Below the pieces are notes generated by a model that saw nothing but the letters and a program-made list of their open reading frames with translations, was not told the DNA's origin and searched no databases. From an uncultured Rhodocyclaceae bacterium (GTDB taxonomy: Bacteria; Pseudomonadota; Gammaproteobacteria; Burkholderiales; Rhodocyclaceae), in contig OU015322.1 in NCBI GenBank assembly GCA_907163225.1, forward strand, positions 1,775,001 through 1,839,000: a DNA stretch of 64,000 nt, in the 5' to 3' direction. Both the position numbers and the translations under genes were made by a program. Position 1 is the first letter of the stretch, and the number at the start of each line of letters is the position of its first letter. Below, one piece after another: positions 57,672 through 64,000 of this stretch.

Positions 57672-57687
57672 AGCAGAAAGCGTGCCA
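57672..57687 (-). promoter_or_regulatory. Sigma-54 promoter of glnA
   Basis: Minus strand TGGCACGCTTTCTGCT matches TGGCACG-N4-TTGCW at every informative position except one T to C. The predicted start is near 57661, giving a 64-base leader. Confidence 0.88.
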
Positions 57688-57762
57688 AAGGCCAACGAGC
57701 AATCTTTGTATTTTGCCACAATGAGATGCAGGGTTTAAGCAAAGAATGCGCTCTGGACACGA

Positions 57763-57779
57763 CGCACCACAAAAGTGCA
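57763..57779 (-). promoter_or_regulatory. NtrC site 1 upstream of glnA
   Basis: Minus strand TGCACTTTTGTGGTGCG, one mismatch to TGCACY-N5-GGTGCA, centred about 110 bp upstream of the predicted start. Confidence 0.85.
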
Positions 57780-57793
57780 AACGCGGAAATTAC

Positions 57794-57810
57794 CGCACTA
57801 TTTCGGTGCA
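57794..57810 (-). promoter_or_regulatory. NtrC site 2 upstream of glnA
   Basis: Minus strand TGCACCGAAATAGTGCG, two mismatches to the consensus, centred about 141 bp upstream of the start and 31 bp (three helical turns) from site 1. It overlaps the last codons and TAG of the CDF transporter gene. Confidence 0.82.
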
Positions 57811-58967
57811 ACCAGACAGTTCAGCGAGACTCTGCTGATCGATGGGTGCTGCGCGAGGCGCCCGGCCAAGTCATCCTGGGCCGCTTGCAACGCCTCTCCA
57901 TTCTGAAAAACGGAATGGCAGAAAAAGACCTCCGCCTCAACCTGGCCCTGAAGATAGTGCAATACAATCTTCTGCGGTTCCGGCAGGCCTGCCAGCAGAG
58001 GCTGCAAATCACTGAGCAAGCGATCCCGCGCCGGCAAGCGCGTTGCGTAGGTATCCGGGTCCATGTCATCTTCGGGATCAATATGCACAAGAACGTCGAG
58101 CACCTCGGGATGTTCGCGCAAAACTCTGGCCCGGGCAGATTCGGCGATGCGGTGCCCCTCTGACACGCTGATCCGGGAATCGACCTGAACATGGGTATCG
58201 ACCAGCGCCTGATGTGCCATGCGCCGGGTTCGCAATTCATGCAAATCGCGGACGCCGGGTGTCGCCAGCAGGGTCTTGCGTATTGCTTCGACCTGAGCAT
58301 CATCCAGCCCGGTGTCGATCAGCTCCTTGATCGCCCCCCAGGCAAGGCCGGCGCCCATGTGCAGAATCATGAAACCCATCAGGGCTGCGGCCAGCAAATC
58401 AAGGAAAGACCAGCCCATCAGCGCGCCACCGATACCGACCACAACGACCAGTGCCGAAGCTGCGTCGGCCCGGGTATGCAGCGCATTGGCAGTCATCAGC
58501 TGTGAGCGCAGGCGCGCGGCAACCCGAATGAGGTAGCGATACAACCCCTCCTTGGCAACGACCGTCGCCACTGCCACCCAAAAGGCAGACCATTCAACCT
58601 TCGGCAGAGCGTCTATATGCTGCAGGCGCATGCCCGACTCCCAGAGAATGCCGCCTCCGATCAAGGTCAGCGACGTTCCCAGCAAAAGCGTAGCGGCGGT
58701 TTCCATGCGCGCATGGCCGTAGGGGTGGGCCTGATCGGCCGGGTGAGCACTTTGCCGGCTGGCATAAATCACCAGGAAATCAGACAGCAGATCAGAAAAG
58801 GAATGCAGACCATGCGCCACCAGCGACTGCGAATGCGCCAACCAGCCGACAACCAGCTGAGCGATGGTCATCACAAGATTGACCGCGACGCTGACCCACG
58901 TTGCTTTCTGCGCTGCAGCCGAGCGCTCGGCTGGCGATGCAGTGAAGTGCTGCTGCGCTTGTCCCAT
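57798..58967 (-). CDS. Cation diffusion facilitator transporter
   Basis: A 389-aa inner-membrane metal-proton antiporter (FieF/YiiP type). Membrane helix 2 has VAHGLHSFSDLLSDF, in which His and Asp form one half of the transport site; helix 5 has ALHTRADAASALVVVVG, the other half. A cytoplasmic domain of about 190 residues follows. The domain carries RTRRMAHQALVDTHVQVD and HPEVLDVLVHIDPEDD. The final 70 residues are an extra C-terminal extension beyond the usual length. Metal specificity (Zn, Fe, Mn) is not clear. The 3' end overlaps glnA's NtrC site 2. Confidence 0.9.
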   Translation of the reverse strand: MGQAQQHFTASPAERSAAAQKATWVSVAVNLVMTIAQLVVGWLAHSQSLVAHGLHSFSDLLSDFLVIYASRQSAHPADQAHPYGHARMETAATLLLGTSLTLIGGGILWESGMRLQHIDALPKVEWSAFWVAVATVVAKEGLYRYLIRVAARLRSQLMTANALHTRADAASALVVVVGIGGALMGWSFLDLLAAALMGFMILHMGAGLAWGAIKELIDTGLDDAQVEAIRKTLLATPGVRDLHELRTRRMAHQALVDTHVQVDSRISVSEGHRIAESARARVLREHPEVLDVLVHIDPEDDMDPDTYATRLPARDRLLSDLQPLLAGLPEPQKIVLHYLQGQVEAEVFFCHSVFQNGEALQAAQDDLAGRLAQHPSISRVSLNCLVAPK

Positions 58968-59014
58968 GCTGTCTACCCTATACTATTGACACTCGATCTT
59001 AGCAGCAGGGCATT

Positions 59015-59467
59015 ATGGGAAAGTTAACGGGGATACTCGATTTGGCAAAGGCGCGCGGCGAAGCATTAGGACGCCCCTACAAGGGCGAACTGATGCCGCA
59101 GGAGGCCTACGATTTGCTGCGACTGGCGCCGGGCGCCAAAATCGTTGACGTGCGCACTCGTGCCGAATGGGACTGGGTCGGTCGGGTTGAGGGTAGCGTC
59201 GAGATCGAGTGGAACCAATACCCAGGCGGCGTCCGCAACCCGAACTTCGTGACCGAACTCAAGCGACAAGTCGATCCCGAGGCGCTGGTCATGTTTCTTT
59301 GCCGCAGCGGTGCCCGCTCTGTCGGCGCCGCCACGCTGGCAACCGAAGCCGGCTATGGCGACTGCTACAACATCCTCGAAGGTTTCGAGGGAGACAAGGA
59401 TGCCCACGGGCACCGCAACACCATCGGCGGTTGGCGCAAGGCCGGCTTGCCATGGATTCAGGGATAA
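59015..59467 (+). CDS. Rhodanese-domain protein
   Basis: A 150-aa single-domain rhodanese. The active-site loop is FLCRSGARSVGAA, with catalytic Cys in LCRSGAR; IVDVRTRAEWDWVGRVEGSVEIEWNQY is the CH2-like start. It probably passes sulfane sulfur to an acceptor; the target is unknown. It starts 47 bp from the divergent CDF gene and precedes nadA by 80 bp. Confidence 0.9.
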   Translation: MGKLTGILDLAKARGEALGRPYKGELMPQEAYDLLRLAPGAKIVDVRTRAEWDWVGRVEGSVEIEWNQYPGGVRNPNFVTELKRQVDPEALVMFLCRSGARSVGAATLATEAGYGDCYNILEGFEGDKDAHGHRNTIGGWRKAGLPWIQG

Positions 59468-59507
59468 TTTCGCCTTAAACCCGCTTTGCCAAAACCACGG
59501 CGAGCCT

Positions 59508-59537
59508 CACGGTCAACCGGAAAAAGCGGCCAAATTC
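59508..59537 (-). repeat. Dispersed A-block repeat upstream of nadA
   Basis: Minus strand AATTTGGCCGCTTTTTCC followed by GGTTGACCGTG. It ends 11 bases before the nadA ATG, so it replaces most of the leader and the ribosome-site region. Confidence 0.82.
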
Positions 59538-59547
59538 AGAGAACAGC

Positions 59548-60645
59548 ATGCAAACAGCCACCATCGCCTTCGACCCATTCAACCGCCTATCCGACGAGGC
59601 CTGCCACGAACGCATCCGCGTTGCCCGCGCCAAGCTGGGCAAGAAGGCCGTGATCCTGTGTCACCACTACCAGCGGGCGGACGTTTACCAATACGCCGAC
59701 CTGACCGGCGACTCACTGAAACTATCCCGCCTGGCCTCACAGACCGACTCCGAATACGTCATCTTTTGCGGCGTACATTTCATGGCAGAAGTCGCCGACA
59801 TCATGACGGCACCGCACCAGAAGGCGGTGCTGCCTGACCTGGCCGCCGGCTGTTCGATGGCCGACATGGCCAATCTGGCCAAAGTCGAACGTTGCTGGCG
59901 CGAATTGAACGAAGTTTTGAATGCCGAAGAAGAAATAACGCCGGTCACCTACATTAACTCAGCCGCCGATCTGAAGGCCTTCTGCGGCGAACATGGCGGC
60001 ATCGTGTGCACATCGTCCAACGCCGGCACAATCGCCAAGTGGGCCTTCGAGCGCCGTCCAAAAGTGCTGTTCTTCCCCGACCAACATCTTGGTCGGTGGA
60101 CCGGGCACAACATGGGCATCCCGATGGATGAAATGGTCGTCTGGGACCCCGATCTCGAACTCGGCGGCCTGACGCCCGCTCAGATCAAGAAGGCAAAAAT
60201 CCTGCTGTGGAAGGGCCATTGCTCGGTGCACCAGATGTTCCAGAAATCGAACATCGATGCCTTTCGCGCCAAATACCCGGATGGCAAGGTGATCTCCCAC
60301 CCGGAGTGCAACTTCGAAGTCTGTGCCGCCTCCGACTACGTCGGCTCGACCGAACACATTGTAAAAACCATCAAGGAAGCGCCGGAAGGTACGCGCTGGC
60401 TGGTCGGCACCGAGTTGAACCTGGTCGACCGCCTGGCGAAAGAAGTACTCCCACAGAACAAGATCGTCCAGTTCATGGCGACCACCATCTGTATGTGCTC
60501 GACCATGCAACGTATCGACCCGCAGCACCTCGCCTGGACCCTGGAAAACCTGGCGGACGGCAAGGTCGTCAATCAGATCGCGGTACCGGAACACGAGGCC
60601 AAGCTGGCGAAACTGGCGCTGGATCGCATGTTGGCAATTTCATGA
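59548..60645 (+). CDS. nadA: Quinolinate synthase
   Basis: A 365-aa [4Fe-4S] enzyme that condenses iminoaspartate with dihydroxyacetone phosphate in NAD synthesis. It has VILCHHYQRADVYQYADLTGDSLKL, AGCSMADMA, HPECNFEVC, and TTICMCSTMQRI, which provide the cluster cysteines. Family length is normal. nadB and nadC are not adjacent. The leader is occupied by an A-block repeat, and the usual purine-rich ribosome site is weak (AGAGAACAGC). Confidence 0.95.
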   Translation: MQTATIAFDPFNRLSDEACHERIRVARAKLGKKAVILCHHYQRADVYQYADLTGDSLKLSRLASQTDSEYVIFCGVHFMAEVADIMTAPHQKAVLPDLAAGCSMADMANLAKVERCWRELNEVLNAEEEITPVTYINSAADLKAFCGEHGGIVCTSSNAGTIAKWAFERRPKVLFFPDQHLGRWTGHNMGIPMDEMVVWDPDLELGGLTPAQIKKAKILLWKGHCSVHQMFQKSNIDAFRAKYPDGKVISHPECNFEVCAASDYVGSTEHIVKTIKEAPEGTRWLVGTELNLVDRLAKEVLPQNKIVQFMATTICMCSTMQRIDPQHLAWTLENLADGKVVNQIAVPEHEAKLAKLALDRMLAIS

Positions 60646-60733
60646 AATAACAGCGCCAAGGCGACAAATTGCGCGGAAACTGGCAGCAATTACAAAGGAA
60701 CGTGATTTATCTGACAAGTCCGGTCGCTCAACT

Positions 60734-60764
60734 TTGACGCTGATAGCATGACAATGTCTATAAT
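60734..60764 (+). promoter_or_regulatory. Possible sigma-70 promoter upstream of pelA-like gene
   Basis: TTGACG (60734-60739) and TATAAT (60759-60764) lie 19 bp apart, 28 bp before the GTG start of the pelA-like gene. The hexamers are good, but the spacer is two bases longer than ideal. Confidence 0.45.
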
Positions 60765-60791
60765 TCGGGCTTTTAAAGCACGTACCCCAAA

Positions 60792-63578
60792 GTGGCATTG
60801 CAGCGCCTGTTTTTCCTTCTTGTCGGACTTGCGCTCTCGCCCCTGGTTTTTGCCGAACCAGCCGTTGCGTTGTATTACGGAAAATCAACACCGTTAACAG
60901 AGTTCAGGACGTTTGATATCGTCGTGGTCGACCCTGATCATAGCCATGATCCGGAACGCTACCGCCGCCCCTACAGCCAGCTCTACGCCTACGCCGCCGT
61001 CGCCGAAGCACACCCCGGCCGCGCCTATTTCCAGAAAATCCCTGAAGCCTGGAAAATCGCCAAAAACAGCGACTGGGGATCGGTCGTCATTGACCAGAGC
61101 CCGCCTGACTGGGCTGCTTTTTTTGCCGACCAGGTTATCGGCCCACTCTGGGCCAAGGGTTATCGCGGATTTTTTCTCGACACCCTCGACTCCTACCGAC
61201 TCGCCGCAAAATTCGACGAACAGGCGCAGCAACAAGGCCTGATCCGCGTCATTGAGACGCTGCACCGGCGATTCCCCGGCATCAAGCTCATCCTCAACCG
61301 CGGTTTCGAGATCGTCCCCAGCGTTCGCGACAAGATCCAGATGGTGGCGGCCGAATCACTGTATCGCGGCTGGAATGCCGGCTCAGCTCGCTACGAGGAG
61401 GTTCCTGCGGCAAACCGCGAATGGCTGCTGGGTCAGTTGAAGACTATTCAGCAGCGCGATGGACTGCCCATTCTCGCCATTGACTACCTACCCCCGCACG
61501 ACCGAGCCACTGCCCGCGCCACGGCCGACAAGATCCGCCAGCTCGGTTTTATTCCGTGGGTCTCCGATCAGGCACTGGGCACCATGGGAATCGGCTCGAT
61601 CGAATCGGTGCCGCGCCGGATTCTCATTCTCCACAACGGTGCCGAGGCAGCCTCCGTCAAATTCAGCGCCCCCCATCGCTATCTTGAAATGCCCTTGAAT
61701 CACATGGGCTATGTCGTCGACTACGCCGATATCCAGAGCGACATCCCCGCCGATATCCACGCTGATCGCTACGCCGGCATCGTCACCTGGTTTTCTGGTG
61801 GGGTTCAGGAAATTCACGCCAGGAAACTAACCGGCTGGCTCCGAACGAAGCGTGATGAGGGGATGCCGGTTGCGATCTTCAGCGACTTCGGCCACTCACT
61901 GGAACGAGAAGCAACCCGGAGCCTGGGCTTGACGCCCGTAGCGCCGGCGGTCGGCAAAATCAGCATCGAAAACCAGCATGCCATGATTGGCCTGGAAGCC
62001 CAGCCAAGAGCGGCGCGCAGCGACTTGCTGGCGATTCGCAGCACAGGCCCGTCCGACCAGCCGCTGCTCAGTCTGCGCGACAGCAAAGGCAACATCTACA
62101 CCGGCGCCGCCATCACCGCCTGGGGTGGCTTCGTGCTTGACCCATTCGCCATCGCCAAGATTCCCGGCAGCGACCGCGTGCGCTGGGTGGTCGATCCCTT
62201 TGCCTTCCTGACCGCCGCCCTTCGCCTGGCACCCATTCCGGCGCCCGATGTCACCACCGAAAATGGCCGCAGGCTTTTCTTCTCGCACATTGACGGTGAC
62301 GGCTTTCCGTCTTTCGCCGAGCTGCCCGGACGCCCGCTGGCCGCCGAAGTACTTTACCGGGAGGTGCTGCAGAGGCACCGGGTGCCGACCACGGTCTCCG
62401 TCATCGAATCCGAAGTATCCCCGGATGGACTTCACCCAACGCTGAGCCCGCGCATGGAGCGCGTCGCCCGCCAAATGTTCGCACTGCCGCACGTAGAAAT
62501 AGCCAGTCACTCCTACTCACACCCATTCAAGTGGCACAGCGTCAAGCACGGCATTTTTGCCAATGCCGACGAGGCGCACTACCACCTCGAGATCCCCGGC
62601 TACACGATGAATCTTGATCGTGAAATCGTCGGCTCAATCGACTACATTCGCCGCCGCCTCACCCCGCCCGGCAAGGCGGCCAATATTCTTCTCTGGTCCG
62701 GCGACACCAGTCCGGGCCCGGATGCGTTGGGCATTGCCGAGAAGGCCGGACTACTCAACATGAACGGTGGCGACACCTACATTTCCCGTCGCCACCCCTC
62801 GCTGACCGCCGTCGGGTCGTTCGGCATCCGCACCGGCGACCTGCTCCAGGTCTACGCCCCGATCACCAACGAGAACATCTACACCAACCTCTGGCGCGGC
62901 CCGTTCTACGGCTACGAGGAAGTCATCGAAACCTTCGAAATGACCAATCGCCCGCGCCGCCTGAAGCCGGTCGACATTTACTACCACACCTATTCGGCCA
63001 GCAAGGTAGCTGGCCTGAACGCACTGCACAAAGCCTTCGCCTGGGCGGAAACCCAGTCCCTGCACCCGGTTTTCGCCTCTGACTACATCCACAAGGTTCA
63101 CGATTTCTACACCCTTGCCATCGCCCGCGACGGTGATGGCTGGCGCGTTCGCGGTGATGGCAATCTGCGCACCCTGCGCCTGCCCGCGGCCATGCGCCCG
63201 AATATCGATTCGGCCCAGGCTGTCGCCGGTTTCAGCCAGGGCAGCGAAGGCGAGTACCTGCATCTGGCAAACCAGGCAGCGTGGTTCGCCACCGGCAATG
63301 CACCCGCCGCCAATCGCCGGCCCTATCTGGTTGATGCCAACGGCCGCCTGAGCGACTGGCAACGCCAGGAAAAGGATTTCAAATTTCTCCTGAATTTCCG
63401 GTTGACCGCACACGCCGCGCTCGACTTCCGCCTGGCCAATCTCGACGGCTGCCAGACCCGGATCAACGGCAAGCTGACCAACCCGGGCCGCCCTGCCATC
63501 GTCGCCGGCCACGCAACCACCCGCTTCAAGCTCAACGATGCTGCTGCAACGATCGAAATTAGCTGCGCAGCGCACTGA
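60792..63578 (+). CDS. pelA: PelA-like exopolysaccharide hydrolase/deacetylase
   Basis: A 928-aa exported protein. The signal peptide is RLFFLLVGLALSPLVFA. Residues about 25-270 form a GH114-like endo-alpha-1,4-polygalactosaminidase domain (ALYYGKSTPLTEFRTFDIVV to IPWVSDQALGTMGIG). A linking domain leads to a polysaccharide deacetylase (about 490-790) with the metal Asp in FFSHIDGDGFPS and His pair in EIASHSYSHPF. This matches the PelA layout, where both activities process Pel. The GTG start at 60792 gives the signal peptide. The C-terminal FKFLLNFRLTAHA is encoded by a degenerate A-block. A pelB-like gene overlaps the end. Confidence 0.88.
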   Translation: MALQRLFFLLVGLALSPLVFAEPAVALYYGKSTPLTEFRTFDIVVVDPDHSHDPERYRRPYSQLYAYAAVAEAHPGRAYFQKIPEAWKIAKNSDWGSVVIDQSPPDWAAFFADQVIGPLWAKGYRGFFLDTLDSYRLAAKFDEQAQQQGLIRVIETLHRRFPGIKLILNRGFEIVPSVRDKIQMVAAESLYRGWNAGSARYEEVPAANREWLLGQLKTIQQRDGLPILAIDYLPPHDRATARATADKIRQLGFIPWVSDQALGTMGIGSIESVPRRILILHNGAEAASVKFSAPHRYLEMPLNHMGYVVDYADIQSDIPADIHADRYAGIVTWFSGGVQEIHARKLTGWLRTKRDEGMPVAIFSDFGHSLEREATRSLGLTPVAPAVGKISIENQHAMIGLEAQPRAARSDLLAIRSTGPSDQPLLSLRDSKGNIYTGAAITAWGGFVLDPFAIAKIPGSDRVRWVVDPFAFLTAALRLAPIPAPDVTTENGRRLFFSHIDGDGFPSFAELPGRPLAAEVLYREVLQRHRVPTTVSVIESEVSPDGLHPTLSPRMERVARQMFALPHVEIASHSYSHPFKWHSVKHGIFANADEAHYHLEIPGYTMNLDREIVGSIDYIRRRLTPPGKAANILLWSGDTSPGPDALGIAEKAGLLNMNGGDTYISRRHPSLTAVGSFGIRTGDLLQVYAPITNENIYTNLWRGPFYGYEEVIETFEMTNRPRRLKPVDIYYHTYSASKVAGLNALHKAFAWAETQSLHPVFASDYIHKVHDFYTLAIARDGDGWRVRGDGNLRTLRLPAAMRPNIDSAQAVAGFSQGSEGEYLHLANQAAWFATGNAPAANRRPYLVDANGRLSDWQRQEKDFKFLLNFRLTAHAALDFRLANLDGCQTRINGKLTNPGRPAIVAGHATTRFKLNDAAATIEISCAAH
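63381..63411 (+). repeat. Degenerate A-block repeat inside the pelA-like gene
   Basis: AAATTTCTCCTGAATTTCC followed by GGTTGACCGCAC. The 3' half is intact; the 5' half is diverged. It is translated in frame as KFLLNFRLTA. Confidence 0.55.
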
Positions 63579-64000
63579 TCGCCCGACACTGGCGGCGCCC
63601 TGGCTCCTGCTCCTCATGGGCGGGCTGATTGTCTTCGCCCTGATTCTGATCTACCCGGAACAAAACCTCATCCAGCGCGTCGTCAAAGCGCCGGAAAGCG
63701 AACTGAGCAGCGCCTACGTCACCAACCTGCTGCGCACCGACCCCAACAACCCCAAGCTGCGCTTGCTGCAAGCCACGCAAGCACTTGAACACGGCAATTT
63801 CGCCACCCTGCGCGAGGTGCTTGCACCCGCCCTCGAAGCGGAAGATCCGGCCCTGCATCGCGAAGCCGTCTGGCTGCTGTGGCAAGCCAGCCGGCAGGAA
63901 TTCAAGAAACTATCGGCAGCGAGCAGTACCCAGCTTGAAACCATTCGCCTGCAACTGGCGCAACAGCTAACCAATCTGGCCAAGGAAGACTGGCCGACCG
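63538..64000 (+). CDS. PelB-like membrane protein (N-terminal part, cut by window end)
   Basis: 154 residues are visible. A polar N-terminus is followed by one membrane helix (APWLLLLMGGLIVFALILIY) and a helical region with TPR-like spacing (NPKLRLLQATQALEHGNFAT, LHREAVWLLWQASRQ). It fits the start of PelB, the large inner-membrane-anchored TPR scaffold of Pel systems. The ATG lies 41 bp inside the pelA-like gene. A C-terminal porin domain cannot be seen. The pelC-G genes would lie beyond the window. Confidence 0.75.
   Translation, partial: MLLQRSKLAAQRTDRPTLAAPWLLLLMGGLIVFALILIYPEQNLIQRVVKAPESELSSAYVTNLLRTDPNNPKLRLLQATQALEHGNFATLREVLAPALEAEDPALHREAVWLLWQASRQEFKKLSAASSTQLETIRLQLAQQLTNLAKEDWPT

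Overview
The window looks like chromosomal DNA of a betaproteobacterium of the Rhodocyclales (Dechloromonas/Azonexus/Accumulibacter type). This is inferred from high GC, typical betaproteobacterial gene order (ftsY-ftsE-ftsX; lolB-ispE-tRNA-Gln-prs-rplY-pth-ychF; ribBX-ribH-nusB-thiL-pgpA; ntrBC next to birA-coaX) and protein sequence character. It is gene-dense: 61 protein genes and 2 tRNAs, many joined by 1-4 bp stop/start overlaps. No gap exceeds 300 bp. No IS element, phage or CRISPR array is visible.

Layout. 1-4.3 kb: the 5' part of an ammonium transporter gene with a sigma-54/NtrC-type promoter, mltA, a DUF815 ATPase and a MutT-ThiE fusion. 4.1-7.9 kb (minus): yacG, zapD, coaE, a SPOR protein and a TrpB2. 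8-13 kb (plus): a DOMON protein with a NamZ-type muramidase, then a hybrid histidine kinase. 13-17.3 kb (minus): a Tat-exported FAD oxidoreductase and ftsXEY. 17.4-21.8 kb (plus): an M16 peptidase pair, rsmD, coaD and a ferredoxin. 22-24.8 kb (minus): a dynamin-like GTPase and mutM. 24.9-33.5 kb (plus): a TPR protein, lolB, ispE, tRNA-Gln, prs, rplY, pth, ychF and a GGDEF-EAL protein. 33.5-35 kb: a membrane spermidine-synthase-like protein. 35-39.7 kb: yceI, the riboflavin/thiamine/phospholipid operon and an orphan HicA. 40-47 kb: HDOD, NlpC/P60, gabD, a glycine-rich-domain protein, and an opposing operon of DUF350, SPFH, DUF4178 and a 47-aa protein. 47-51 kb: coaX, birA, ntrC, ntrB. 51-56 kb: an RND efflux pair. 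56-59 kb: glnA with a textbook NtrC/sigma-54 control region, and a CDF transporter. 59-64 kb: rhodanese, nadA and the start of a Pel-like exopolysaccharide operon.

Nitrogen control links the window: ntrB/ntrC at 48.7-51.3 kb, and matching NtrC dyads plus -24/-12 elements in front of both amtB and glnA.

The most unusual signal is a dispersed short repeat family. Its core (A block) carries a T-rich stretch followed by GGTTGACCGCAGC. Eight clear short copies lie between or inside genes. Three longer copies carry an extra 23-bp B block and sit in frame inside protein genes: the sensor kinase, the FAD oxidoreductase and the spermidine-synthase-like protein. One copy holds two B blocks at a 27-bp (9-codon) period, separated by palindromic tetramers. 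I know of no described element that matches it.
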